A stretch of 64,000 nt of DNA from Kibdelosporangium banguiense (GCF_017876405.1 NZ_JAGINW010000001.1:4167203-4231202), one strand, 5' to 3'; positions 9,592 through 18,043 are shown, numbered from the stretch's first letter. Numbers and translations are program-made. Notes: a model not told the origin generated them from the letters alone.

Positions 9592-10470
9592 CTACGTACT
9601 CGGCGTCCAAGCAGCATTCGCCCCACACACAATCAGGCACGGCAGCTCGCCCGGAACCGCTCCGTTCAGCCACGCAGCCAACGGAGCCGCGGCCGCAAGC
9701 TCCACAGCCAGCCGGAACTCATCCCACAGCCGATCCCGCGCGGAGATGATGTCCGAGTCATCCACCAGAACGGACAACGGATCACTCGCGGACAGAATCC
9801 CGAACGGAACCTCACCCACCCGCGTCGCCCCCAACGCATCCGCCGCAACAGAGTCAACCGGCGAGTCGACCGGCGCCCCAGCAGCCAGAGCGTCATGCAT
9901 GGCCCGGCAATTAGTCGGCTCGACAAGCACAACCTTGCGCCCGCCCGCCCCCAACGAAGTCCCCGCCGCGAGCCCGCCACCACCGACCGCGACCACAATG
10001 GAATCGACATCAGGCGCGTCAGCCACAACTTCAGCAGCAACAGTCCCTTGCCCAGCAACAACATCCGGGTTGTCATACGCAGGCAGGTACATTCCGGGCT
10101 GCTCCTGCGCGAGCTTCGCAGCCTCCGCATAGGTGTCGCCGACCCGCACCAACTCAGCCCCAGCTGCCACGATCCGGCGCGCCTTGTTGTCGGGAATGGA
10201 CTCCGGTGCGTACACAGTCGCCGGAACCCCGAGCACAGCCGCCGCGGCAGCCACCGCCGCCCCATGATTCCCACCGGACGCAGTCACAACCCGCTCCGGC
10301 TTCCCGCCCGCCAGCAAAGCGTTCAGCGCACCCCGGAACTTGAACGATCCCGTCCGCTGCAGCATCTCCAACTTGAGGACCAGCGGCTTCCCGTCGATCT
10401 CGGTCCGCATCAGCGGAGTCCGACGGGCATACGGCGCGATCCGAGCGGCGGCGAGCTCAACAACGTTCAC
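9592..10470 (-). CDS. PLP-dependent threonine/serine dehydratase-like enzyme
   Basis: This is a 292-residue fold-type II PLP enzyme. The PLP lysine is Lys44 in GSFKFRGA, SGGNHG binds the substrate carboxylate and phosphate, and the Gly-rich loop VGGGGLAAG holds the cofactor phosphate. It has no C-terminal ACT regulatory domain and is short, so it is more like catabolic or serine/threonine dehydratases than biosynthetic IlvA. The likely reaction is deamination of Thr or Ser to a 2-oxo acid and ammonia. The start is GTG 10470. The nearest upstream gene is divergent and 259 bp away. Confidence 0.88.
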   Translation of the reverse strand: MNVVELAAARIAPYARRTPLMRTEIDGKPLVLKLEMLQRTGSFKFRGALNALLAGGKPERVVTASGGNHGAAVAAAAAVLGVPATVYAPESIPDNKARRIVAAGAELVRVGDTYAEAAKLAQEQPGMYLPAYDNPDVVAGQGTVAAEVVADAPDVDSIVVAVGGGGLAAGTSLGAGGRKVVLVEPTNCRAMHDALAAGAPVDSPVDSVAADALGATRVGEVPFGILSASDPLSVLVDDSDIISARDRLWDEFRLAVELAAAAPLAAWLNGAVPGELPCLIVCGANAAWTPST

Positions 10471-10522
10471 CCCGCCAGCCTACGGCGGGGCCGCCTGGCC
10501 AGAGACGCCAAGGGCTGGGGGT

Positions 10523-10563
10523 GTGGTGTGGGAGGCGCGGGCGCGACACGCCCCCCACACCAC
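10523..10563. promoter_or_regulatory. Long imperfect hairpin in the divergent spacer
   Basis: GTGGTGTGGGAGGCG at 10523-10537 pairs with 10549-10563 with one mismatch over 15 bp, leaving an 11-nt loop. It sits in the leader region of the dehydratase-like gene (start 10470, minus). No T-run follows on either strand, so it is probably not a classical terminator. Role unknown. Confidence 0.4.
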
Positions 10564-10640
10564 GTCTGCAGGGCCCCAATCTCACCGTCCGGAGCCGGTC
10601 GTGTGCGCGTTGTCGCGCAAGTGAGACGACGGTATGTGGC

Positions 10641-10666
10641 CTAGACCATAGAGTCAATGGGTCTAG
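10641..10666. promoter_or_regulatory. CTAGACC-N12-GGTCTAG inverted repeat
   Basis: A perfect 7-bp inverted repeat with a 12-bp spacer lies about 65 bp upstream of the MetE-C-like start. The spacing puts the arms on one face of the helix, as expected of a dimeric repressor site. No cobalamin or SAM riboswitch core is visible beside it. Confidence 0.35.
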
Positions 10667-10729
10667 ACCTCCATGCTGCATAGCGGTGCGGTGCGATCGT
10701 GTGCCGGGCCATCGGCCACACTTGTGCCT

Positions 10730-11767
10730 GTGTCGAATGTGCCCTGGTCTCCGGGAACTGCCACCGGTGTCGGCTCTATGCCGGGAACTGATCCGGCTGA
10801 GGCCGCAAACGTTGTCGTCGGCGAACTTCCGGGTTTGCCGCATCTGGCGGAGCTGCCTGGCCGTGGACTCGGCGCCGACATGATCGGCCGGACCGCGGCT
10901 CTGCTGGTCGACCTTCCGGTCGAGGTGGTGCCGTCCGGATATCGGACAGCGGCTCGGCCCGGTCATGAGCATCGGCGTGCGGTGGACCTGCTGAGGTGGG
11001 ACATCGACGCGCTGGAGGAGGTCGTTGAGCGGACCGGTGTGCGGCCGCCTGCGGTGAAGATCCAGGCTGCTGGGCCGTGGACGCTCACCGCCGGGATTGA
11101 GCTGGCTCGGGGCCATCGGGTGCTGACCGACCAGGGAGCTCTGCGTGAGTTCGCGGAGTCCCTGAGTGAAGGTATCTCGTTGCACGCCGTCGAAGTCGGC
11201 CGCCGGATCGGTGCGCCGGTCGTGGTCCAGCTTGACGAGCCGAGCCTGCCGACTGTCCTTTCCGGTGGGCTGCCGACGGCCTCTGGCTACGGGACCGTTC
11301 CTTCGGTCGCCGAGCCGGACGCACGCGACATCCTGGCGAGCGTGATCGATGCCGCGAAAACGGCGACGGGGCAGCCTGTGATTGTGCATTGCTGTGCTCC
11401 GAAGCCGCCGGTTGGTCTTTTGCGGTCGGCCGGTGCTGAGGCGTTGGCTGTTGACGCCACATTGCTTGAGGGCATTCCCGCGGCATTGTCCGATCAATTC
11501 GGTGAGGCGTGGGACACGGGTGTGACCATGCTCCTAGGCGTTGTGCCGAGCACGGCGCCGGGTCGCGCGCCGACGCTCGCTCAGATCGCGAAACCGGCGT
11601 TGGACCTGGTGGACCGGCTTGGGTTCGCGCGTTCGATCCTCGCAGACCGTGCTATTCCGACACCCACTTGCGGCCTCGCGGGCGCAACCGGCGCGTGGGC
11701 CCGGCGGGCACTTGAACTAGTCAGAGATGTCGGAAAGGCATTCGTGGAACCACCGGAGAGCTGGTAG
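10730..11767 (+). CDS. MetE C-terminal-domain-like protein (Rv3015c family)
   Basis: About 345 residues form a single barrel resembling the C-terminal half of cobalamin-independent methionine synthase; the N-terminal half of MetE is absent. It opens with VPWSPGTATGVGSMPG, and residues such as VQLDEP and VHCCAP occupy positions of the zinc and substrate site. Orthologues stand next to ligA in mycobacteria (Rv3015c), and here the gene marks the left edge of an interrupted ligA-ACT-gat backbone. GTG 10730 gives the usual family N-terminus; an ATG at 10673 would add a non-conserved 19-residue extension. The exact methyl-transfer reaction is not established for this family. Confidence 0.85.
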   Translation: MSNVPWSPGTATGVGSMPGTDPAEAANVVVGELPGLPHLAELPGRGLGADMIGRTAALLVDLPVEVVPSGYRTAARPGHEHRRAVDLLRWDIDALEEVVERTGVRPPAVKIQAAGPWTLTAGIELARGHRVLTDQGALREFAESLSEGISLHAVEVGRRIGAPVVVQLDEPSLPTVLSGGLPTASGYGTVPSVAEPDARDILASVIDAAKTATGQPVIVHCCAPKPPVGLLRSAGAEALAVDATLLEGIPAALSDQFGEAWDTGVTMLLGVVPSTAPGRAPTLAQIAKPALDLVDRLGFARSILADRAIPTPTCGLAGATGAWARRALELVRDVGKAFVEPPESW

Positions 11768-11784
11768 GTGGTTTCATAGTCGGC

Positions 11785-12933
11785 GTGCCCCGGGTCGACC
11801 GTCGTTCTCTGCTGCTCGCAGCCGGTGCTTTGCTGGCCGGATGTTCGGCTCCACCTGCGCCGACACCGCCCAGCGGCAAGCCGACCATGGCTCCGAGCGT
11901 GTCCAGCACACGCAGTCCGCGGACGGCTTCGGGCCCCGCTGACCCGGCCGCCACGGCCGACGCGCGCAAACTGCTCGCGTGGCTGACGGCGCTGCCCAAC
12001 CGTTCTGAACGCCGGGTGGTCTCTGGTCAACAGATCACCGCCGATGCCCAGCCCGACTATGAGCGGCTCTTCCGGGCGATGAAACGTAGCGTCGGTCACA
12101 GCCCGGCGTTGATCGGCGTGAGTTACGACGGGTACTGGAACAACCGGATCGTGCGCGTGCTTGTGGACCATTGGCGCGCAGGCGGCCTTGTGGCGTTGGA
12201 TCTGCACCGGCCGAACCCGTTCCTGAACAAGGTCGACCCGGAGTCCTACCGGGTCGAGTCGCTTGCACCGAAGCCGGACCTCAGCGCACTGCTGGCCGAT
12301 GCCAAACCGAGTGCGGCCCGGACCCGCTGGCGCACGGACCTCGAGCGGCTCGGCGACACGATGCAGGAGCTGTCGGAGGCGGGCGTGACCGTGATCTTCC
12401 GGCCGCTGCACGAGGCCAACGGCCTCTGGTTCTGGTGGGGGCACGATTACAAGACGCAGAAGAGCGCGTCCATCGACCTCTACCGTGACCTGCACGCCTA
12501 CCTGACGCAGACCCGCAAGCTGCACAACATCCTTTGGGGATACTCGCCGGGCAAGGCGTGGAACGCACCGCGAATGCGTTACTACCCGGGCGACGACGTC
12601 ATCGACATCATGGGCCCGACGATCTATCAGAACTCCATCCGGTTCGGTCTGGACGGTCAGAGCGACGACATCAGCGACATGCTCGAGGCCGGCCGCCCGA
12701 TGGCATTGCTGGAAGTCGGGTCGCTCGAGCCGTACGACGGAAGCTGGGACGCCGCGGGCATCATCGAGCGGATCCGCGACAAATACCAGCAGGTGACCAT
12801 GTTCAACTGCTGGCACGGCTGGCGTGACGGCGACGATATCGTGCGTATGTCGCTTGTGGACATTCGCAACACCGACAAGCTCATGAACGATCCATGGGTG
12901 GTCTCGCTGGAGAACGTCGACTGGCGCGGGTGA
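11785..12933 (+). CDS. GH26 beta-mannanase-like lipoprotein
   Basis: The protein has 382 residues. It has a twin-arginine-like start (DRRSLLLAAG) and an LAGC lipobox (Cys20), so it is exported and anchored, possibly by Tat. A Pro/Ser/Thr-rich linker is followed by a GH26 barrel. The acid/base is Glu210 in RPLHEANGLWFWWG and the probable nucleophile is Glu310 in MALLEVGS; both motifs are nearly canonical. It should cleave internal beta-1,4-mannosidic or related linkages. It starts 17 bp after the MetE-like gene and ends 89 bp before the phage-tail cluster, with which it shares strand but no obvious function. Confidence 0.88.
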   Translation: MPRVDRRSLLLAAGALLAGCSAPPAPTPPSGKPTMAPSVSSTRSPRTASGPADPAATADARKLLAWLTALPNRSERRVVSGQQITADAQPDYERLFRAMKRSVGHSPALIGVSYDGYWNNRIVRVLVDHWRAGGLVALDLHRPNPFLNKVDPESYRVESLAPKPDLSALLADAKPSAARTRWRTDLERLGDTMQELSEAGVTVIFRPLHEANGLWFWWGHDYKTQKSASIDLYRDLHAYLTQTRKLHNILWGYSPGKAWNAPRMRYYPGDDVIDIMGPTIYQNSIRFGLDGQSDDISDMLEAGRPMALLEVGSLEPYDGSWDAAGIIERIRDKYQQVTMFNCWHGWRDGDDIVRMSLVDIRNTDKLMNDPWVVSLENVDWRG

Positions 12934-13022
12934 TCTTCCCGCCCAACTGGCCTGCCTGATCGGAGCAGTGCACCCCCGTCCGGCCGTTGCTAGGTTGGTC
13001 CCATAAGACCTTGGGGGGTCGC

Positions 13023-13436
13023 ATGGGGCAGCCATTGGTTTTCCCGAACGTCGAACGTGTGATCGTCGCTTTCCTTGACGCGCGCCCGGAACTCGACGGC
13101 GTCGCCGTCGGAATCGACCTACCGCCAGGGTTCGACGGCACCCAACGGGCCGTCAGGGTGAGCAGAGTCGGTGGCGTGTTCATCGAGGATGACTTACGGG
13201 ACAACGCGTTGACGCGTATCGACGCCTACGGTCCGGACAAGACAGCGGCCCATTCGGTCGCATCGCTGGTGCGCGGCGTGCTTCCGCTGGTCGTCCAGCA
13301 GCGGCTGGCCGATGGTGCCGTGATCAGTGACGTGACGGAAACCGAAGGGCCGTACTGGTTTCCGGACTCGAGGAACGCGAACGCGAGCCGCTACTACATG
13401 CGCCACCGGTTCGCGGTGGCGGTTCGTGCCACCTAG
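13023..13436 (+). CDS. Phage tail terminator/tail-completion-like protein
   Basis: This 137-residue protein opens the tail cluster. It contains a central segment of alternating strands (GTQRAVRVSRVGGVF) and a C-terminal strand pair (YYMRHRFAVAVRAT), the pattern of small tail-terminator or neck proteins encoded directly before the tube gene. ATG 13023 has GGGGGGTC immediately upstream, while an upstream start at 12987 lacks a good site. In siphophages this protein caps the finished tail tube and joins it to the head. Its retention without any head gene is notable. The assignment rests mainly on position and size. Confidence 0.6.
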   Translation: MGQPLVFPNVERVIVAFLDARPELDGVAVGIDLPPGFDGTQRAVRVSRVGGVFIEDDLRDNALTRIDAYGPDKTAAHSVASLVRGVLPLVVQQRLADGAVISDVTETEGPYWFPDSRNANASRYYMRHRFAVAVRAT

Positions 13437-13459
13437 ATCGCAGGGGATGGAGCTTTCTC

Positions 13460-14056
13460 ATGCCAGGCTTGAACGCCAGTGAGATTCGGGTCGCGGGAAA
13501 CGGGCAGATCTTCTTGGCGCCCGTGAACACGCCCGCGCCCGCCAACTTCGCCGCGAAGTTCGAGGCGCCGTGGGTCAACCTCGGCTACACCTCCGCGGAC
13601 GGCGTGAAGTTCATCAAAAAGGACAAGCTGGACCCGGTGGACACGTGGCAGACGGTCGCCGCGATCCGTTACGTCTTCAGCGATCGCGACTTCTCAGTGA
13701 AGTTCTCGCTGCTGCAGGTGAACGCGGACACGTTGCCGTTCGTGCTCGGCAAGGGCACCACCACAACGCCTGCCGCCAACACGTACGAGATCGCCGCCGC
13801 GCCGCGGGTGGAGGAGTACTCGCTGGGCATCGAGTTCACCGACGGCCCGGACATCGTGCACCGCTTCGTGATCCCGCGGGGTGTGGTGACCGAGACAGAC
13901 GAGACCGCGATCACGCGGACCTCGGCGATCAAGCTCGGCGTCACGTTCAGCGCGCTCACCCCGATCAACGCCCGCTTCGAACCGCTCGCGGTGTGGTCGA
14001 TGAACAAGACCAGCCCGGCTACCACGGTCGCTGCGGCCGCCGAATCAGCTGAGTGA
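13460..14056 (+). CDS. Phage tail tube (major tail) protein
   Basis: The 198-residue protein begins MPGLNASEIRVAGNGQIFLAP and continues with WVNLGYTSADGVKF, a start typical of actinophage major tail proteins. The middle is beta-rich, as in the tail-tube fold, and a short Ala-rich tail ends the protein without an extra Ig domain. It should polymerise as stacked hexameric rings around the tape measure. It is followed 11 bp later by the chaperone gene, the standard siphophage order. Confidence 0.85.
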   Translation: MPGLNASEIRVAGNGQIFLAPVNTPAPANFAAKFEAPWVNLGYTSADGVKFIKKDKLDPVDTWQTVAAIRYVFSDRDFSVKFSLLQVNADTLPFVLGKGTTTTPAANTYEIAAAPRVEEYSLGIEFTDGPDIVHRFVIPRGVVTETDETAITRTSAIKLGVTFSALTPINARFEPLAVWSMNKTSPATTVAAAAESAE

Positions 14057-14067
14057 GGGGTCGGGAC

Positions 14068-14376
14068 ATGGCCAAGTACAACGTGAACGCCGCTCGCGCG
14101 CAGCGGCTGGAGGCGCTCGGCGAGCGCTGGGAGTTCGAAGTGGACGGTGAGCTGTTCTCGCTGCCCACCGAGCTGCCCCGCGCGATCGTCGGCAAACTGG
14201 CGGTCCTGGATCCGTCCGACTTGGACGGGCTGCTGACCCTGCTGCTCGGTGACGAGCAGTTCAAGCGGCTCGACGAGCACGCGATGAGCGTGCAGGACGT
14301 GCAGGGCCTGCTGGAGGCGTACGGCAAAGACACCGGTATGACGCTGGGGGAATCCGCGGCCTCGACGCGCTCCTGA
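14068..14376 (+). CDS. Tail assembly chaperone G-like protein (unshifted product)
   Basis: The 102-residue zero-frame product starts at ATG 14068 (MAKYNVNAARAQR) behind GAGGGG. The N-terminal half (WEFEVDGELFSLP, then LDGLLTLLLGDEQFKRL) is typical of actinophage tail assembly chaperones. It lies exactly between tube and tape measure genes, the position of lambda G. It should bind the tape measure protein and recruit tube subunits during assembly. Translation ends at the TGA at 14374-14376 unless ribosomes shift into the -1 frame near 14346. Confidence 0.8.
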   Translation: MAKYNVNAARAQRLEALGERWEFEVDGELFSLPTELPRAIVGKLAVLDPSDLDGLLTLLLGDEQFKRLDEHAMSVQDVQGLLEAYGKDTGMTLGESAASTRS

Positions 14377-14765
14377 GCGAGCACGCCGAGGCCATCGAGG
14401 CCGATCTGCTCCGCTACTACGGGGTGGATGTCCTCGACTACCACCGGGACCGGCTGACGGCGCGCCGGCTGCGGGTGCTGATCCAGCACCTGCCGGCCGA
14501 CTCCGCGCTGGTGCGCGCCCTGCGTGGCGAGTCGGCGGAGTGGGGGCTGGGCGACCACCTGCTGGCGGCGGCCGTCGACGAACTCGCCGTCAGCAACTGG
14601 CTGTTCGCCACGGCCCACGCCGCCGAGAACGCCGATCCGCCGCAGCGGCCGAGGCGGATTCCCCGTCCAGGGGTCGAGGACGAGACGCAAGCGGAGCCGG
14701 CTTCGGCGACGCCGGCCCAGATAGCGGCGTTCTTCGGGGTGCCGCAACCAGGAGGACAGCCGTGA
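14068..14765 (+). CDS. Tail assembly chaperone GT-like fusion made by -1 frameshift
   Basis: Reading 14068 to about 14349 in frame and then shifting back one base opens a continuous frame to 14765. This gives a G-T fusion of about 232 residues. The -1 frame continues as GIRGLDALLSEHAEAIEAD and then LLRYYGVDVLDYHRDRL, the typical T-domain sequence of actinophage chaperones. Its own frame has no plausible start: the first Met lies inside the conserved segment. In lambda-like phages the G:GT ratio set by this slip is essential for tail length control. The stop overlaps the tape measure GTG. Confidence 0.78.
14346..14352 (+). other. Probable -1 slippery site GGGGGAA
   Basis: In the zero frame the codons are CTG GGG GAA. 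The run of five G at 14346-14350 lets the P-site glycyl-tRNA re-pair one base upstream, and the -1 frame is open from here onward. The heptamer is not a perfect X XXY YYZ, since the A-site re-pairing GAA to GGA is imperfect. It is, however, the only homopolymeric run in the overlap of the two frames. The site lies 22 bp before the zero-frame stop. Confidence 0.65.
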
Positions 14766-16222
14766 CGCAGCCCATCGCCTCGATCACCGCCGAGGCGGAC
14801 GCGGCCATCCGCGACCTGATCACGAGTGTGAAGAACTCGGTGACCGGCGCGGTCTCCGATGCCGCGCAGCAGATCTCGCAGGACTTCACCGAGCACGTGA
14901 AGACCGAGCTCACCGAGATGACCAAGAAGTTCAAGGAGACGCACCCGGCCGTCACCCAGGCGGTCACCGACGTGGTCGGCTACGCCGAGGCGATCTCCAC
15001 CACGGGCGCGGCGATCCAGGGCGCGGCGACCCAGATCAGCGACACGGCCACCGCGATCAAGACGTTGCCGGGCAGCATCCGTGACATCCGCACGGGACTG
15101 CGGGACGCGGCGACCGAAGCGGGCAAGTTCGGCCGTGACCTGAAGGGAATGGTGGCCAACGCGCCCGCGGCGATCCGCAATCTGGGCAGCACGATCAGTA
15201 CGAACCTGAACAGGGCCTTCGCTGCCGCGCGGACAGGCGCGACCAACGCGGCCGCAGCGGTAGGCCGCTTCGCCACAAACGCCCGCAGCACGGCTGTTGC
15301 CGCAGCCGGCGCGGTGAGGTCGCTGATCCAGCTCGCGGCTGCCTACGCGCGCGCTGCCGTGCAGACGGCCATTGCGACAGTCCGGACCATTGCGATGACG
15401 GTCGCCCAGAAGGCGATCGCCATCGCGACGCGATTGTGGGCGGCGGCGCAGGCCCTGCTGAACATCGCGATGCGGCTCAACCCACTGGGGTTGATCATCA
15501 CCGGGATCACCCTGCTGGTCGGCCTGATCGTGCTGGCCTATCAGCGCAGTGCGACGTTCCGGGCGATCGTGGATGCCGCGATGCGTGGCGTCGCGGCCGC
15601 GATCAACTGGGTGGTCAACGCCGCGAAAGCGGTGTTCAACTGGGTCAAGGCGAACTGGCCGTTGCTGCTGGCCATCCTGACCGGGCCGATCGGCCTGGCC
15701 GTGCTGGCGATCATCCGCAACTGGGACAACATCAAAGCCGCGGTCACGGCCGTGAAGGACTGGATCGTCGCGCGGTTCAACGACGTGGTGGGCTTCCTGG
15801 GCAGCCTGCCCGGCCGGATAGCCGCGATCGCCAAGCAGATGTGGGAGGGCTTCAAGGACGCCGTCCGTGGGGCGATCAACTTCCTGATCGACGCGTGGAA
15901 CCGGCTTGACCTGGGCATCCACATCTCGATCCCGGACTGGGTGCCGATCATCGGCGGCAAGGGCCTGCACATCGACGACCTCATCCCCGACATCCCCCGG
16001 CTGGCCGAGGGCGGCCTGGTGCCCCAGCGCCCGGGTGGCGTGCTGGCGCTGCTCGGTGAGGGCAACGAGGACGAGGTCGTGATTCCGTTGTCCCGCTTGA
16101 ATCCTGTGCTCGGTGCCGGGGCGAAACCGGTCACTGTGAACGTGTACCCCAGGCCGGGACAGTCCGAGTACGAGATCGGGCGCGTCGCGGCCCGTGAGAT
16201 CGCATGGGCGGCGAAGCACTGA
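14762..16222 (+). CDS. Short phage tape measure protein
   Basis: The protein has 486 residues starting at GTG 14762, overlapping the end of the chaperone frame by 4 bp, with GGAGGAC upstream. The first 200 residues are Ala-rich helix and coiled coil. Two hydrophobic segments follow (LNPLGLIITGITLLVGLIVLA near 240 and PLLLAILTGPIGLAVLAII near 300). The C-terminus has the tape-measure-typical LAEGGLVPQRPGGVLALLGEG and EVVIPLSRL. At about 0.15 nm per residue this predicts a tail near 70 nm, shorter than most siphophages. No muramidase or peptidase domain is visible. Confidence 0.88.
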   Translation: MTQPIASITAEADAAIRDLITSVKNSVTGAVSDAAQQISQDFTEHVKTELTEMTKKFKETHPAVTQAVTDVVGYAEAISTTGAAIQGAATQISDTATAIKTLPGSIRDIRTGLRDAATEAGKFGRDLKGMVANAPAAIRNLGSTISTNLNRAFAAARTGATNAAAAVGRFATNARSTAVAAAGAVRSLIQLAAAYARAAVQTAIATVRTIAMTVAQKAIAIATRLWAAAQALLNIAMRLNPLGLIITGITLLVGLIVLAYQRSATFRAIVDAAMRGVAAAINWVVNAAKAVFNWVKANWPLLLAILTGPIGLAVLAIIRNWDNIKAAVTAVKDWIVARFNDVVGFLGSLPGRIAAIAKQMWEGFKDAVRGAINFLIDAWNRLDLGIHISIPDWVPIIGGKGLHIDDLIPDIPRLAEGGLVPQRPGGVLALLGEGNEDEVVIPLSRLNPVLGAGAKPVTVNVYPRPGQSEYEIGRVAAREIAWAAKH

Positions 16223-17067
16223 TGGACCTGCTGACTCCGGTGTACACAGTAGACGGATGGGCCGGCAACACGGTCGACGAGGACGGCGTCGAATGGTGGG
16301 TGACCAAGGAGGAGGGCTGGTCCAGCGGGCCGGACGTGCGGCTTGAACTGGCCGAACGGCCCCAGCGCGACGGCACCTTCGACGCGCCGTCGTTCCGGTC
16401 GGCCCGGGTGATCACGTTGGAGGGCACGGCGATCGCGCCACACCCGGACGTGCTGGAACGAGCCCGTGACCGCATCGCCGCGCTGTTGAGCGACGGTTCC
16501 AAGCTCGCCGAGCTGGCTGTGCGGGAGCGGACTGTGACCCGCCGGGCCATGGTCCGGCTGTCCGCGGCGACCAAGATCTCGGACCGGACGCCGGACACGT
16601 TCGACTGGTCGGTGCAGTTCACCGCGCCGGATCCCTTGCGGCACAGCGTCGACGTGCACACCGAGACCACGATCCTGCCGCAGCCCGCAGCTGGTGTCAC
16701 TTTCCCGATGACCTTTCCGGCGCAGTTCGGCGATCCGCTCGGCGGCACGCTCGGTCTGCGCAACGCGGGCACTGCCACCGCGTGGCCGGTCTGGACGATC
16801 CTGGGCCCGTGCAACCGGCCGGTGATCCGCAACAACTCCACCGGCCAGTGGCTGGGCTTCAACTTGCGGCTCGTCAACGGCGATCGGCTGGTCATTGACG
16901 TCGCCGCGCGCACCGTGCGGCTCGGCGGGGCCTCCCGGCGCGCCGCCATGCAGCGTTATTCCACCTGGTTCGGTCTCGCGCCCGGCAGCACGAGCATCGA
17001 CTTCGACGCACAGGACACCACCGAGGCCGGGACGCTCACGGTGTCCTGGCGAGACGCTTGGATCTAG
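16222..17067 (+). CDS. Distal tail protein (Dit-like, siphophage tail component)
   Basis: This 281-residue protein starts at ATG 16222, overlapping the tape measure stop by one base (TGATG). The N-terminal half (GWSSGPDVRLELAERPQRDG, then a strand-rich RVITLEGTAIAP) is the siphovirus-type tail component domain. The C-terminal half (residues about 140-281) resembles the accessory beta-sandwich of Dit proteins. Dit hexamers form the hub that links the tube to the tip. An in-frame ATG at 16204 would overlap more and is less likely. Confidence 0.82.
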   Translation: MDLLTPVYTVDGWAGNTVDEDGVEWWVTKEEGWSSGPDVRLELAERPQRDGTFDAPSFRSARVITLEGTAIAPHPDVLERARDRIAALLSDGSKLAELAVRERTVTRRAMVRLSAATKISDRTPDTFDWSVQFTAPDPLRHSVDVHTETTILPQPAAGVTFPMTFPAQFGDPLGGTLGLRNAGTATAWPVWTILGPCNRPVIRNNSTGQWLGFNLRLVNGDRLVIDVAARTVRLGGASRRAAMQRYSTWFGLAPGSTSIDFDAQDTTEAGTLTVSWRDAWI

Positions 17068-17081
17068 GTAGGGGGCAGAAG

Positions 17082-18041
17082 ATGGCGGAACGTCATCCGG
17101 CGTGGATCAACGGGATCGACGCGTTCGAAGCGCGGCTCGGCGCGGGTATGCCGTTCATGACCGAAGGCAAGGGCGACGCGTTGGACCCGATCAGGGTGCG
17201 GTCCGGAATCCGTGACAGCCCGATGAATCCGGGCCAGGTCACGCTCGGCACCAACCAGGTCACGGTCAACCCGTTCCAGGCAGTGATCGCCGACCCCGCA
17301 CGGCCGGGTGACGGCGCCTTCCTGGTCACCCTGGACACGCTCAAAACACTGCCGCTGCAAGGCGCCGACCCGTCCCTGTCCCGGATCGACCTGGTGCTCG
17401 CCGTGGTCACGCCGGACGCCGGGATCGGGTTCGAGGTGTCGATCCTGCAAGGCCAGAACAGTGCGACGCCACAGCGGCCGACCGTGACCAGCACGACTTA
17501 CCTTGAGCTGGCCGAGATCACGGTCCGGCCCGCGGGTACTTCGGCCACACTGCAGGACAAACGCCGGTTCACCGGCGGCCTGGGCGGGCTGTTGCCGGTA
17601 CGCGGTGCAGGTGACCGGCCGGCCATCGCGGCGGGCAGTACGTTCATCTACCGGCTCGACACCGGGAACATCGAGGTCCAGCGGGGCAGTGGGTGGACGG
17701 TGTACCGGCCATCGCGGGGGGAGGGCTGGACGACACCCCCGTTGGAGAACAGCTGGGTGAACTACGGCCAGGGCTATGCGACTGCCGCGTACACCAGGAC
17801 CGACGACGGCTGGGTCAGGCTGCGTGGCCTGATCCGCAGCGGGTTGATCGACCCGAACGGCTCCCGGTCGATCTTCACGTTGCCGGTCGGCTACCGGCCA
17901 CCGATGCGGCATCTGTTCTCCGTCGAGACGGCTCCCAACGAGAATGCCAGGGTGGACGTCATGACCAGCGGCGCGGTGGTGTGCCTGAAAGGCAACAACG
18001 GCTGGCTTTCGCTGGACGGCATCTCGTTCGCGACGTACTGA
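17082..18041 (+). CDS. Tail tip or fibre-like protein, possible receptor-binding component
   Basis: The 319-residue protein starts at ATG 17082 behind AGGGGGC. The N-terminal half contains a baseplate-like domain (QVTVNPFQAVIADP, then FLVTLDTLKTLPL and DLVLAVVTP). This resembles proteins that decorate siphophage tips through structure-like N-termini. The C-terminal 110 residues (GWVRLRGLIRSG, TLPVGYRPPMRH, DGISFATY) look like a small beta-rich head domain of the kind found in receptor-binding proteins. It stands between Dit and hub, an unusual place for such a gene. Function is inferred from position and composition. Confidence 0.6.
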   Translation: MAERHPAWINGIDAFEARLGAGMPFMTEGKGDALDPIRVRSGIRDSPMNPGQVTLGTNQVTVNPFQAVIADPARPGDGAFLVTLDTLKTLPLQGADPSLSRIDLVLAVVTPDAGIGFEVSILQGQNSATPQRPTVTSTTYLELAEITVRPAGTSATLQDKRRFTGGLGGLLPVRGAGDRPAIAAGSTFIYRLDTGNIEVQRGSGWTVYRPSRGEGWTTPPLENSWVNYGQGYATAAYTRTDDGWVRLRGLIRSGLIDPNGSRSIFTLPVGYRPPMRHLFSVETAPNENARVDVMTSGAVVCLKGNNGWLSLDGISFATY

Positions 18042-18043
18042 TC

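Noticed and set aside
10471-10729. Cobalamin or SAM riboswitch before the MetE-like gene
   Set aside because: No recognisable conserved core of either class could be found by eye; only a hairpin and an inverted repeat are present.
14438-16219. 593-codon open frame antisense to the tape measure gene
   Set aside because: Composition is His/Arg/Gln-rich and motif-free, while the sense strand encodes a typical tape measure protein in phage gene order.
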